Counted from the stretch's first letter, positions 23,499 through 36,774 are shown. The stretch is 64,000 bases of DNA from Ephemerocybe angulata (GCA_013368325.1 JAACJK010000164.1:1488001-1552000); one strand, 5' to 3'. Notes: generated by a model from the sequence alone, not told the origin. Translations and numbers: made by a program.

Positions 23499-26400
23499 TC
23501 ACCCTTGTCCCTGTCCCTGCTGTCCCTGCTGCTGCTGGTTTTGCTGCTCTCGGAGCTGCTGTGCTGCCTGCTGCTGCATCTGACGGGGGAAAAGTATTAG
23601 CTTAGTTACTCCTATCTTAGTTGTTGTGTGCAGATCCCGGCTTACCATCATGTGCATCCTTAGCTGGTTCAAGCTGGCCATTTGTTGTTGATCGGGCGAA
23701 AAGCCCAGGTAATGGCCGTTGCTAAGTCTTCCTGTGTTCGTCCCAGACGGTGCGGACAGCACTGTCTGACCGACGGTAGCAGGAGACGGCGAGTTGGCAC
23801 CGATGGTACCGTTCAGATGCGGCGAATTCACGCCGTGTGCAGGCGAGGCTGTGGGATCACGGTTGACGAGAGAACTAGCGGTCGTATTTCCGTTCATCGC
23901 AGTTGTGGATGCACTGCCAGCCATGTGGGCGCTTAGCGAACGCGAATTCTGCAGCTGCAGGATCTGCTGACTGGTCAATCGCGTGCCTCCAGCAACACCA
24001 GCCGGCGCGCTAGGCGTCGATATTCGGGCGATAACGTTCGTCCCTTGAAGTTGTGATGCAACACTGCCCGCCTGGTTCGCTTGGCCGACTTGGGCTTGGT
24101 TTTGCGCCGCCGCACGTGCCTGAGCCTGCAGCAACAGTTGGTGCTGCATCTGCTGAGGTGTCAGCTGGGGGATAGGTTGCGTGGACGGCCCCGCTTGGGT
24201 TTGAAGTTGGCCTTGCGGCTGAGGCTGTGATTGCTGTGGATGTGTAGTCTGAAGAGCTGCCTGTGACTGAGGCGCTATCTATATCGCAGATGTCAATGCG
24301 AGTCTTCAGAAATACAGCCAGAATGTGAAACATACAGGCTGAGGAACGCCTGCCAAACGAGGGGCATTTTTAGCAGTCAGCTCGTCTTGCCTTGCCCTTG
24401 CCTTTTGGAGCTCTGCTAACTGTGCAGCTTCCCGCTCGGCTTTTTGGCGACTCAATTCTGCCGGCGTAACCTTAGGAAGCTTGTGTAGCTGAATATGCGT
24501 GTCGTGCATTTGAGCCTGAGGTTTCCGTTGATTGGCTACAACAAGTAATGAGTACGAGGCCGCCGCATAACTGCTGAGGAACGCACTAAGATTTTTCTGA
24601 ACTTGTTCCTGGCGCTTCCTGGACGCTTTTCGAACCGACTCTCCGATATGGAAATGGCGTCGCCGCTTCTTGGGGTCGCTACCAGCCGCTAGTGAAGGGG
24701 CTTGTTGGCTCGACACACTGGCACTAGCCAAGCGCTTCACGCCCCTAGTTGTCATCGATGTTGAGGGTGTTACAGTCGGGATCAATTCTCCGTCTGCATT
24801 AGAGCCAGAAGCCTGCCCTTGTTCATCAGGCTGACTGTCGTTGTGCGAGACGAGGCTCTTCGCCTGCAAATCCGACGCCCATTTCGCCCTCCACTTATCT
24901 TGGCAATCACCAGCGGTCCGGCGGTCAGATGGTGTAGTCAAACGAGCACCATTGAAACACTCGGCGATAAGGTTCCAATTTCCTGGGTATCTGTCAATGA
25001 GGGACTTGAGGAGAAGCTCATCATTCGTGCTCCAGTGTTGGTCATTGTTGCGCGGTTGTCTCAGATCCTTGGGCTGGAGCCCATCGCCCTTTCCCGTCTT
25101 GACCTTAAAATCAAAGAGTTCTGTCGCAAAGTCAGTAAGTAGGTACTTTCGAGTATAAACTATGAACCTACCGCAGAGGCTTTCCTCGGTGATCCGACTA
25201 GTCGAATCTGGATCCGCAGGAATAGCGTACTCTTCCATCGGTAGCCAGTGACCATCTTTCCAACGCTTCGCAGGTTCGAGAGGGCCTAATAACGTCGGCT
25301 TTACGGTCATGAACTGATTACTCGGCAGAACTTTCGTGTAGTTAGTCTCCTCTACACGTTTGTTGGGGTCGTCCTTGTCGGCGCTTCGACTCGACCTCTT
25401 CTTCGTCGGCTCAGGAACGACTGGTGGCGCTACGTCGAGCATACCGAATGGTTGCAACTCCGGAAACAACGTGTCGAGACCAAGGGCATGGAGGATGTCG
25501 TTCTCAGCTGAATCGCGTGCTCCAAGATGTGGGAAGGAATCCAAGTCCTCCGGGCCAATGAAGAGTTTGTCTGAGGGGCCATATACAATCTTTTCGCGCA
25601 TAGGTGCATAAGCGCTAATCTTCCCTTTGGTGAGATTCGCCTTGTTCTCGTCGGTGTCACCATTTACCGAATGCGAGCTCGACTTCGAACCCAACATCGG
25701 GTCTTTCGACGTCGCCTTCAGCCCGATTACTTCAGTGTCTTGCAAGTCTTGTTTGACATCCGTGTCGCCAACTTGCAGCGCGGAGGCATCGTCAAAGTCC
25801 TCCTGTTTGGGTTTCACTGCTGCAGCCGCCTCGGCTTCTTTTGCTTCCGCTCTCGCGTTCTCTTCCTCCTTCAGGTCGTCAGTCCCGTCCAGAGCTCCTT
25901 GAATTTCAGCGTTCGTGTCGAGTGGGTTGATAACGTCCTTTGGGTCGATGGCCTCGTTATCCATGTCGTCGTCGTCAGAAGTGTAGTCCACATTGAGCAA
26001 AGACTTGGAACTTTGTCTCGATTCCTCAGGCTCTTCCATGGTGACATCCACCGCCTCCTGGTCGATGTCCATACCGGAATCAAGCACACCCTGTTCAATA
26101 TCCTCCTCCTCCACAGGTTTCCACTTGACACAAACGCCATGCGCCACACGTTCATCCCAAGATTTAAGCGCGTGCCACTCAAGAACCGCTGTTGAAATGT
26201 TGTATGCAAGAGCAAGCTTCCACTTCCGTTCTTCCCGGAAGTCTGTCCTCATCCATTTCTGTGTCCTTCGCTCAATAAGGGTTGCAATACCGCTCAAGAG
26301 AAGGGGCTTACCATCTCGTCCATAAGATAGTCCCAGTGCGTTTTCATCAAACCTCCAACACCACGCTGCTTTTTGGTTTGCCTAAACGACCAGCGGCCCT

Positions 26401-27773
26401 CCGCTTTGAGCTTCTCGATACGTTCCACCGTGCGAATGAGTCTCAGCTCGGCAATAGCAACCTGTGGGTCATACTTCAATCCCGCACTAAGAGAGGACTA
26501 GGGATATACATACCGACCAGTCTTTAGTGCTCAAGCACTTTGTTGATCGCTTCATACGTGTGTAAACCGGGTTAGCAATAACAGAGGCAGCCCAACGATT
26601 GAAGCCCATGGGGAGGTCATCAGACTTCTTGTCAGAGCGGTCCTTCTTGCGTTTACTAGCCTTTTTCCGGTTGAACTCTGCAGGAAGGATCGAAGGGTGA
26701 GGAAGGGTATAGTCTATTTTGTGGAAGTTATGGAGTTCGGGCATTTCAGCAGGCAAGACCTGGTTGGGAAGAGGGGTGACCACGACGGTGCTTTGTTCGA
26801 TGGATAGTGAAGGTTCGAGAGGCGCAGGGATAACAATCGGACTCCTGTGTGCGATGAATAGACTCGGTGAGATCCCCACTTCTGTCGGTGTGGCTTTTAG
26901 GGGGACACGCTCTGGTTGTTGCGTGTCCTTTTGGGAAGTTGGTGTCTGCCTCAGTAAAGTGTCTGGTTTGGGTAGGAAGCGTTCGTCCAAGAAGAGTGGT
27001 TGTGAATTGCCCTCGAGGGGGGTAATAGGAACGAATAAAGCTTCCGTTCGAGCTTCACTTTTGGTTGAGCGGGGTATAGCAGGATAGACAAGCTCGCTGG
27101 GTGTTGACGACGTGTGGGCGTCTACATTCATGACGGCTTCACCCTCTACTTTATCCTTCGTGGTTTTCTTCATCTTAACCTCGGCTGGTTGCTCGTCTTC
27201 CCTGTGTGTCTTGCTTGAGTGAGAAGACGCCCTGGTTGACTTGGAGGATTCCTCTGCCACATCTTTCTGCGAATTCCCAATCAAGTCTAGTTCATCGCGT
27301 TCGTCGTCTGTGTCCTCGCCTCCTTCATCAGGTTGTGGGATTGAAGAAGAAGAATTCTTGTTCGACGAGCTTGGGAGTGTCAATTTGATGTCTAGAGATG
27401 CTGAAATGGGGGCGTCCGCTGAATTATCGAGTAACTTCGCGACATGATGCTTGATAAAGCCTTGCTCGCCCCTGCCACCGGCTTTAGATTCTTCGCGGTG
27501 CAATCCTGGGACATACTCACTGTTTGTGAAGGTCAAAATCACTCATAAACAACTGCAGTTCCTCCCCCTCGTCGTCGGAGTCCTGTGCCACAGAACCGAT
27601 GCCATGTCTTTGGCGCATTAATTGGTACATTTGGCCAAGCAATTCATTTCTTCGGGTTGTGATAGCTCTGAGGAGTGGCGCGTCATGACGTGTTTAGAAA
27701 GTTATAGACAGAATATTTACTCTAGCTGAGCTACGCGGGTTTGGATGGGGTCGTCAGAAGGGACATTAGGCAT
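23499..27773 (-). CDS. EAF1: NuA4 acetyltransferase scaffold EAF1/VID21
   Basis: Platform subunit of the NuA4 histone acetyltransferase in the nucleus. The start at 27773 (MPNVPSDDPIQTRVAQLE) splices via an intron starting GTAAAT to ITTRRNELLGQM. A long polar region is followed by the HSA domain (about 26300-26570: VAIAELRLIRTVERIEKLKAEG is its core, with HWDYLMDEM), an acidic linker, and a Myb/SANT domain (about 24880-25060: HWSTNDELLLKSLIDRYPGNW then DKWRAKW). The C-terminus is Gln/Ala-rich and ends in a Gln-rich tract. This domain order identifies EAF1 rather than SWR1 or INO80, since there is no helicase. Confidence 0.9.
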
Positions 27774-27914
27774 GGTTGTGTTCGAGGTAGTTAAAGCAGG
27801 ATGATAGTCGAGAACAGAAGAGTCGTGGGAACAAGTGGATGGTGAGACCATAAATAGCAAGGAACAACCCCACGGGGCGTCCAAGAGGCTACTCACCCCG
27901 ATTGCTTCCCTGCC
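27774..27914. promoter_or_regulatory. Divergent promoter, EAF1 / D-lactate dehydrogenase
   Basis: 141 bp between the two start codons. No canonical TATA element was seen. The spacing implies shared or overlapping control regions. Confidence 0.45.
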
Positions 27915-30308
27915 ATGCTCAAAAGTTCTTCTATTCGGTCTTTGCCCTTCCGTCTGGCCGCCCAGCGTCGATTTATCCAGAGCCAGTCTCGCCCCAGCAC
28001 CGTCTTACCACCCAGGCTAAGCTATAACCCATGGTCTTCTGCTTTCAGGGGTTCCGTAGGAACTAGGGCGCTCTTGCAAGCAGTTGTGTACTCTCTAGTG
28101 ATTGTTGGCACGGCCTCGGCTTTTGGTCTCCAGGTACCTGTACGGATTGTAGCTTACCCGAATAGCCTTTGACTTATGAACGCGGACCAAAGCGCAAAGA
28201 CAATCCAGATTCGGACCCATATCCCTCGAAGCAGAATGTCGCGACTGCAATTGAAGAACTCAAGCGGGCGTTCCCCGATCCCGGTTTCCTTGCAACAGAC
28301 GCCGAGTCCTTAAAGACGTATGGATCATCTGAGCACTCATACCATCCTGTATCCCCACACGCGGCGGTTGTAGGTTCAGTTCTCAATGGACGCTTTGTTA
28401 TTTCCTCACCCAGGCAATTAATATAGGTTAGGCCTAAGTCAACAGAAGATGTCGTGAAAATCATCAATATTGCCCGAAAATACCATGTACCCGTCGTACC
28501 CTACAGTGGGGCTACCAGTCTTGAGGGCCATTTCGCTGGGGTACCGTGTTTGCCCTGTCAGGAAGCGGAATGTTATTACTTACGAAACTTGCATGAAGAT
28601 ATCTGGAGGAAGCATATGCATTGACATGTCGGGCATGGACAGGATAATTAACATCAATGGTAAGGGGATACTATACACTCTCCAGAATCTGCTACTCAAG
28701 CACCGTCGGCAGTCCCTGATGCCGACTTGACTTGCCAGTCTGGCGCCAGATGGGAAGACATTAACCAGACTTTGAAAACGAAGGGTATCCCCCTCTTTTT
28801 CCCATTGGACCCTGGACCAGGCGCGGTACGACGACCTTTCTACTCCCGCCATCTGGGGTGGCGACTCATGCCATTGTTCTTTAGACGATTGGGGGTATGA
28901 TTGGCACTGGATGCAGCGGCAGTGCGTTCGACCTGCCTATATTACCGATGTGCAGACGCTAACTGCTCACTAGCCAATGCCGTGCGATACGGTACCGCGC
29001 GATCGGAGTGGTTTATTAGTATTGTGAGCACCTCTCTGATTCGCTCTGCCGGTCGCCAACGCCTTCCATAGACTGTTGTGCTACCCGATGGCTCAGTTGT
29101 CAAGACCCGAAGCAGAGCCAGGAAATCATCGGCTGGTTTTGACACTACTAAGCTTTTCATCGGAGCTGAAGGGACCCTTGGAATTGTCACTGAAGGTGGG
29201 TCTTCAGTGGACGTGCCACTTTACTCGCGTTGAATCACCTTCATGTCCAGCGACGTTGAGGCTGGCTCCAGTGGTGCCGACAAAGGTCGCGATGGCTCAG
29301 TTCCCCTCGGTGGAACATGCTGTCAACGCAGTCCAGGAGATCTTGACTTCCCCCCATGGATCGCATATTCGTAAGTACTTACATTATGACGGCAGAGGTA
29401 AGCTTATACCACCATACAGAATGCATCGAACTCTTGGACGATAACAGTGCGTGCCTCTGTTTGCATCCTGCAGAACCTACGGTTTAAACTGGGGTGTATT
29501 AGTGATGCACGCCATAAACGACGCTGGATTTGTGGACCGTCCCTATCCTGTTCAAGACACTTTATTCTTTAAGATTCAAGGTGACCTATCAATGGTGAAG
29601 GAGACAGCCAAAGTCGTGAAGGCGTGCTCCAAGAAGCACGGCGGCACGTCATTCCAATTCGCAACGTCGGACGCTGAAGCAGACGAAATGTGGACAAATC
29701 GCAAATATGCTCTCATGTCCACTATCGCGGCAAATCCTGGCTACCGGTGCTGGACCACGGATGTCTGGTAAGCGCGCTCGTTATCCCCCCATCCTGCTCT
29801 ATTTATCACTACGAGCAGCGTCCCTGTATCCCGCCTTCCCGAGCTCGTGCAAGAAACCAAGAAGGATCTCTCCGCACACAACCTCCGAAGCACGATTGTC
29901 GGCCACGTTGGCGATGGTAATTTCCACGCTCTCATTCTGTTCAAAGATGACGATGAGCTCAAGACGGTCGAGGATGCCGTCCACCGCCTGGTGCACCGAG
30001 CGCTGGCTCTTGATGGTACCTGTGAGTTTCGACTGAGCAGTCTGACGCCCAATGGGACCAAATTTGACGTATTATACCAGGTACCGGAGAGCACGGTGTC
30101 GGTGTTGGAAAGAAAGAATACCTGACTGACGAACTAGGCGAGAGCACTGTAGAGTTAATGCGCACTGTTAAGCGAGCCATCGACCCAACCAACATCATGA
30201 ACCCGGGTAAAGTAAGTATTGTGTTAGCACTTCGGGAATACCACCAACTCACTCTATGACTCGCTATTTCAGTTGTACCCCACGAGGAAGGGAGACGAAA
30301 AGAAATAA
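27915..30308 (+). CDS. DLD1: Mitochondrial D-lactate dehydrogenase (cytochrome c)
   Basis: FAD enzyme oxidising D-lactate to pyruvate, passing electrons to cytochrome c at the inner mitochondrial membrane. The N-terminus (MLKSSSIRSLPFRLAAQRRF) is a basic presequence followed by a membrane segment (LLQAVVYSLVIVGTASAFG). The FAD-binding core is intact: VPVVPYSGATSLEGHFAG, ISGGSICIDMSGMDRI, GIPLFFPLDPGPGA, TIGGMIGTGCSGTNAVRYG, and the C-terminal TGEHGVGVGKKEYL and DPTNIMNPGK. About thirteen introns are needed, leaving very small exons, for example 28885-28921 (37 nt) and 29420-29446 (27 nt). Each junction I checked stays in frame, so the gene looks functional. Confidence 0.92.
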
Positions 30309-30392
30309 AGAATCTATTAGAATAAGTGCAAATGTTAGAGTAGAAATACTGTTCATCGCCGAATACCAAACAATCACTGTCAAGGAAAAACA

Positions 30393-33300
30393 CTACAAAT
30401 CGCTATCGATCTGTTTCACAAATTGCATCTTGGACATTGCGTCCCTCGCTTCAGCCTCCGCAAAAATGGCCACTTCCTTAGCCACCGTCAGCTTCTTATC
30501 CAACTCATCGGCAGTCATCGGTCGCACGTCCCCATTCTCCCCCGCAGTCAGCCCAATCGACTCAAACCGTCGCAAAGAGTTTCCAAGCCGAGGGAGGAAA
30601 CCCTGCTTGTCCCATCCGTTATCGTTGAAGGTGAGAACAGCCTTGACGGCAGCTGTGTTGATGTCCCGATGGAGCTCCTCCAACTTCGAAAGCTGGACCT
30701 CCATCCACCTCGCTCGGCGTTCCAGTGCCAAAGTCAGAGCAGCCACTTCGTCGTCCTTCCCATGCCCATCCTCCCCTCCCTCGTCCAAGAAATCGTCTCC
30801 TTTAAGCATGTCTCGCAGCACACCGTCGAACGAGGAGCTGTCGTCCCAAGTCGTCCGCGGAAGGAGGCGGAGAAGGTCGGAAATCGTTTGGGTCAGGGTC
30901 TCCAATAGTTGCTGGAATGAAGATACCGCTGTATCAATCGAACCAGATGGGACGTTATTGGCAAAGGATCCGCCTCCAACGGACAACGCCGAAAGCGCAT
31001 GAACGAGCGGTCCATATTCTAAGGGCATTTTGGCGGTGGAACTTAATTTCTGCAAGTCAAAGAAAGGGTGGTTCACCAGGTCCATGCCAGGGTGAAAGCG
31101 ACTAATCTCCTCCAGAAGCTCCTCGGTGGTCAAGCGATGCCTTGAAACGGGAGATTTCGAAGGGCTAAGGAGTTGTGCACTGGCGCCAGGGCTTTCGGCA
31201 GTTTGTACGCCGCGCCCATCATGAACGGCCTCGTCTTCCTTAGGCGTCTTCACGGGCTTGTTCACGGGCTTGTTTTTCTTTGGCTTCTTCGACAAAATGG
31301 GTACCTGCACCTCTGGCTGGAGGTCCAGAACTGGAAGAGGCGGAGCAGTCTGCGCCCTAGAGGTTCGAGTCGCCTGTTTGGAGGTAGATGGGGCCGATGT
31401 CGTATCCCCACGCTTTGCCAGCTTCGTCGTCGATGGTTTCTCCTTCAGCAGAGGCTTTTCCTCCTTTCGAAAAGACTTGGGTCCACCCTGTTTGACCTTG
31501 TTTTGGTTGCTCGGAGTAGCAGGAGTTTTGTCAAGGTTTCGATGGTCGCTTATCGCCAGGATGGGGGTGACGGGGACCGAGACAACAGGGGAACCTTGAG
31601 ACGACGTCGTCTCTTTTCCGTCCTTCTCAGCTCGGGGGAGGGCCACTTTAAGCTTCGAGGTACTGGCTTTCTCTGCCGCAACTCTCGCCTTCTCAGCAAC
31701 TTTCTCAGCAGCTTTCTCGACAGCCGCCACCTTTTTCGCCGCCTTGCGAGCGGCCTTTTCCTGAGATTTGCTGGATAGGAGTGAGGCGCTCGGTTTAGTC
31801 GGAGATTGGTCTTCTTTAGGAGTAGCGGGGACAAGAGCAGGAAAGTCGAGAGCGGACAGCGGAGGAGCGGGAGAAGAGGCCGAAGCGGTGACTATACCGT
31901 GTTGACAGAGATGAAGGGTACATCAGTGGTTGCTCGACGTAGGTAGGGCATACCAAGGAAATGGGGAGGGAGTAAACGAGAAGCCGATTTGCATGATTCT
32001 TGACTTGGAATGTTGCGAGTCCACGAGTTCGATGGTATATCAATGCCGATAGAAGACATTCCGCACTGACAAAGCGGCACTTGGTACACAGGCCTCCCTC
32101 CCCTAATAGTGAAGCGAAAAGTACTCACCAGCTTGATTCGACTCCGACAATGTAGGTATGCCGCCGTGATGGGTATTCAAAGACTGGTTTCCGCCAGCAA
32201 CCATTCCCAGGCCAGGTGGTGGTCCATACGCCATCGAGTTGAAATCGCGAGCTTGAGGGGGCCCGAAACTAGCTGACATGATTGCAGGGTCTGCAAACGG
32301 CTGGTTCGACTTGTAGAGCGAATGCGAGTCTATCAAAGATGGTCAGTAAACAGGAGCATTCCGGTATAGAGGAAAAACATACCGTTCAATGGCTTCTGGA
32401 ACTCTCGCTCTCTACTAACTTGAATGAACTCGCGCAACTGAGCTTCGCTCACGTCGTTGTCGAACGGCTGGAAGCGAGACTGGGGAGTATACGGCGATTG
32501 CGAGTGAAGAAGGGGGGAGTTCATCATAGAAGGGGGTTGAGAGCTTCCATAGTCGTTTGGTTGAGCGTCCCAGCGAAGCTGCGATAGTCCCGGCGGCGCA
32601 GCATGGTCTTCGAGAGACGCATGCAGACTGTTCCCATCTGCAAGTGCCATATGAGTCGCTCCGTTGAGAGGCGAAGACGCCAAGGACGAACTCTGACGAC
32701 CGCGCGCAAAGCCAAAACGTGAAACCTTCCTGTCTTCGTCAACTGGTATATAGGGCGGCGCTGGATGAGAAATTGGTGCTGGCGCTCGTTCCGCGGAGTC
32801 TGAAAAGGGGTTAAACGAGCCCATGTAATTGCTGAGCTTCTCCACACCGGGCGATGGGGAAGCTCCTAGGCCACGGTTTAGAACAGGATCGAAGATGGAA
32901 CGAGACGCCGGGCGGGGATATCCAAGTCCAGGGGGAGGGACAGACAGCTGAGGGTTCTGGCGTAATGCTGGGAATGCATCGACATAGGAGCCGTGGAACG
33001 GTGTGCTAGCATCCATTTCGAGTTCTGGCAAAACATCCGTAGCATCCGCTTGATCGGCCAACTTTGGGTCCAGGTTGAAGCTGAACCCCCCTCCGTTTTC
33101 TCCGCTGAGGGTTTGGAGTGTTCTGTCAAACTCTGGGAAAGGGCTGATATTCGTGGCTGGCACAAAGGTTTCTCTCCGAGCCTTAACGTCGTCCAGAAGA
33201 GCGCGAGCAGCATTTGACATCTGGTAGGACGACTGTGATGCGAGAAGAGGCGTTTGGGGAGAGTCAGTGGCATGGCGAGGAGGCCGACTTGGAGATGGTA

Positions 33301-35037
33301 TGCCAGGTGGAGCAGTCAAACCAGGGGGCACAGCAGGAACAGGGACCACAGGCAGAGGAACGATGGCCGGCGATGGCGCCTGCTCTACAGATGCTGGTCT
33401 CGACGGAAGAGGTACAGGAGCTTCTTGAGGCAAAGAACCCGCATCTGACTCCGTGGTCACAGAAGGTGCCGGCGAATTCGTTTCTCTAACCAACGTTGTG
33501 CCATCTTTCTCCTTTTTCAATCTGAATGTCTTTGCTTCAACCACAGGAGAAGGGAGGGGCACAGGCCTAGGAACAATAGCGGCAGCGGATAGGGCGGGCG
33601 TCGACGGACGAGACGCATTGGTTGCTGTGCTTGTCGACGCACCGGATTTCCGATCAGGACGAACTGTGCTGGCTTTCGACTCGGTGCTGGTAGTTTGACT
33701 GGACGGTGTGACCTTGGTTTGTCGTGTAGTTGCGTTCCTTCGCGTTTGTCGAACAAGGGATGACGATGGTAGCGGTGCGTGCGTCGTCGAAGTTGGAGCC
33801 GTGACATTGTTCTTCTGACCCCACGACGCTGCACGGGGCAAGGGTGCTAGGAAGGGCGTTTAGCGTCCTGCTTTTAACTGGAAGCAAGGCAAAACACACC
33901 ATCTTCACCGTCCTTCTTTGACACAAGAGCGGCCTTGGCTCGGGTTTCCGTTGCCTTCATCGTGTGTTTCCTACAAGGACTATGTCAATACCAATTCTCC
34001 TGGCAAAGTTGCACTGTCACTAACAGCGTCGTCAGATCTTCTTTCGTAAAGCAATCCTTCTCGTCGCCCCACTCATGCAGGTTCATGCAATTGTGATCGT
34101 TGCACACTACATTGCGGAGGAAAGCCATACAATACTTCGTGGTGCCATAGCTGGCCCTCATGATGTCTCGTCCACCCCCGGGTGATGGTGCTCCATCGAC
34201 AGCTGCGATTGCCCGTGCGGCATCTTCACGCCTGGTGTAGGTGATGTATAAGCCGATGACAGGACCACCTCCGCCAGGGGGTGTTCGCTTCTGGATCAGA
34301 ATCTTGGAGATTTTGCCATATTGTCCAAAGTATTCGTTTGAGCGTAGCGTCGGAATGAGCTTAATGCGATATGTCAGTACGTTAGAGTTAGGTGATAGTG
34401 TAAAGTCGCACCTCTTCCTTGGCAAACCGAGGACCAATCCCAACCACATACACAACATTCCGTTGAACAACCCGAACATTGGCTAACTGCTTCCTACCCA
34501 AGGACTCCAGCTCCTTCTTTTCCCGGTCGCGCTGCTTCTTTTGCTGCGTCAAACGCTTATGACTTTGACAAAAGGTCACTTCATGCATACCGTCGACGAA
34601 AGCACGTGAACTCACTCTTGCGTTGCGACAGGTTTGAACTCAATGCCTTCATCTGTGTATACGCGGCGACATGCAGGACAACGCTTGTTCAGGTTTTCTT
34701 TGATGTGGTGCCAGCAAAAACGGCAGATCTTTGAACGGGAATGAGAAGGTGTCGGAAACGACACTAAACCGATCGCACCTGATATCCGCACACACAAGGC
34801 TTAAAATTGAGATCAGAGATGTCCATCTCCTCGAGGCAAAGAGGACAGTCCTGGTCTTCCTGTGAACACAAGGAGACGTAAGAAAGCGTACAGGGGATCT
34901 AGCAGCTATGGGCTCGCCTCTTCATCGCTCCAATACGCGTCTTGGACACCGGCCAAAACATGGGACTTTGACTGGGGAACGGAGAGAATGGCGGGCGCGG
35001 GGAGGTTTGGATAGCCCTGGAGCTTCGTCGAGGCCAT
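30393..35037 (-). CDS. MOT2: CCR4-NOT ubiquitin ligase NOT4
   Basis: RING E3 ligase of the CCR4-NOT complex, acting in mRNA deadenylation and co-translational quality control. The start at 35037 gives [13 protein letters not shown] and [10 protein letters not shown]; a GC-AG intron (34860-34917, starting GCGAGC) joins this to [13 protein letters not shown], an all-cysteine C4C4 RING ([23 protein letters not shown]). Then come a coiled basic linker, an RRM ([42 protein letters not shown]) and a C3H finger ([23 protein letters not shown]). The C-terminal two thirds is a long disordered Ser/Pro-rich region with a helical end ([19 protein letters not shown]). Its stop is 84 bp from the stop of the convergent DLD1 gene. 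Confidence 0.93.
34860..34917 (-). other. GC-AG intron 1 of NOT4
   Basis: 58-nt intron with 5' border GAG|GCGAGC and 3' border TTCACAG|GAA. Removing it joins WSDEE to EDQDCPLC without a frame change; no GT donor lies before the in-frame stop in the intron. Confidence 0.75.
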
Positions 35038-35227
35038 GTGTGTTGAGAAACAGGATGCTGAGGCTGGTGTGGTCCGACGTTGTGGAGAGAAAGAAGAAAG
35101 ACGCGCCGTTGCAGGCCTGGCGATGTTCCCACGGCCGTTGTTCTGTGCTTGTCGATGGTTCGTGCTGTTTGTGCCGCGATAAGATCAATCCTGCAAATTG
35201 GCCAATTACCGAGTCAGCAACTCACAA
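35038..35227. promoter_or_regulatory. Divergent promoter, NOT4 / TrpRS, with palindromic CCAAT box
   Basis: 190 bp between start codons. A perfect 12-bp palindrome AATTGGCCAATT at 35196-35207 places a CCAAT box on each strand about 20 bp upstream of the TrpRS ATG. CCAAT is the binding site of the HAP/NF-Y complex; use in this promoter is inferred. Confidence 0.55.
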
Positions 35228-36774
35228 ATGGCCGCCTCCGTCGAGAACGTCGCCGCCGCCGTTGCAAGCGTCAAGCTGTGCGTTCTGCTCACCCTTTACC
35301 CGCCCTAGACTGACCCCTCCCAGCGCAGATTCCGCCCCTTCGCACGACCAGGTCGTTACCCCCTGGGACGTCCAGGGGTCGGTTACCGAAGATGGGAAGC
35401 AACAGGCGATCGACTACGAAAAGCTCATCACTCAGTTCGGCACACGGCGCATAGACACTGCTCTCCTTGAGCGATTCGAAAGACTTACCGGCCACAGGCC
35501 TCATATATTCCTCCGGAGAGGCATGTTCTTTTCGCATAGGGAGTTTGACAAGATCTTGGACCGTTACGAGCAAGGGAAGCCCTTCTTCCTCTACACCGGC
35601 CGTGGTCCCAGCAGTGACAGCATGCACTTGGGGCATATGGTTCCTTTCGTATTCACCAAATGGTTGCAGGATGTCTTTGAGGTCCCCGTCATCGTCCAGC
35701 TTACCGGTGTGCCAGGTCCCTTCTTTGATCTGGGGACACATCTAATCCTTTGCAGATGACGAGAAATTCCTGTTCAAGCATGAACTCAAACCTGAACAGA
35801 CAAAACAGTTCTCGAGACAAAACGCCAAGGACATCATTGCTTGCGGATTTGACCTCTCCAAGACCTTTATCTTCAGCAACTACGAGTACATGGGCGGCGC
35901 CTTCTACCAGAATGTTTCGAAGATTTCGCGGCAAATCACATACAACCAAGTCAAGGCTACCTTCGGCTTCAACGAGTCGTACGCGCCCGTTCCTTTGCCC
36001 ATGACTCACCCGCTGAGTCTTCTTTAGGGATAATATCGGAAAGATTCATTTCGCTTCAATCCAGGCCGCCCCATCGTTTTCAAATTCTTTCCCTCAAGTG
36101 TTTGGAACCGTCTCCAATATCCCCTGCCTGATACCCTGTGCTATCGACCAAGATCCTTATTTCCGCTTGACTCGAGATATCGCCCAGAAGCTCAAATACC
36201 CTAAGCCCGCCCTGATTCACGCGAAATTCTTCCCTGCGCTGCAGGGTCCCCAGACCAAAATGAGTGCCAGTGACGCTAACACTAGTATCTTCATGACGGA
36301 CAAACCCAATCAAATCAAGAAGAAGATTAACGCGCATGGTTTCTCTGGAGGGCAAGAGACTGAGGAAGAGCATCGCCGTCTCGGAGGCGACACAGAAGTT
36401 GACGTCTCCTACCAGTACCTCACCTTCTTCCTGGAAGACGATGAAGAGCTCGCGACCCTTGGCGAGGTGCGACTTGAATATTCCTAACCAATCCCATAGC
36501 TAACCGCCCGCACAGGAGTATCGTGCTGGGCGCCTACTGACTGGCCAGTTGAAGGCCAAATGTATCGCCAAATTGCAGGAATTCGTTTCAGGATTCCAAG
36601 AGGTGAGATTCCTTTTCAAGCCCGATCCACATGATCTCATCAATCTGGCAGAGGAGGGCAAAAGTCACTGAGGAGATTGTCGACGCATTCATGGATGGAA
36701 CACGGAAGATCGAGCCTTCGATTGGAAAATCCAAGGCGCCTCCAGCAGCAGCAGAGGCTAAGCCAGTTACATAG
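35228..36774 (+). CDS. WRS1: Cytosolic tryptophanyl-tRNA synthetase
   Basis: Class I synthetase charging tRNA(Trp) in the cytosol. The start at 35228 ([16 protein letters not shown]) splices in frame to [19 protein letters not shown], the typical eukaryotic extension. The catalytic domain shows the HIGH-type motif MHLGHMVPF and the KMSKS-type motif KMSAS (near 36260). The family blocks [44 protein letters not shown] and [12 protein letters not shown] are all present, and the protein ends AAAEAKPVT. No mitochondrial presequence is seen. Its stop lies 75 bp from that of the convergent LOG gene. Confidence 0.95.

Noticed and set aside
27915..30308. D-lactate dehydrogenase as a pseudogene
   Set aside because: Apparent frameshifts and stops all disappear with consensus introns, and every conserved FAD motif is intact.
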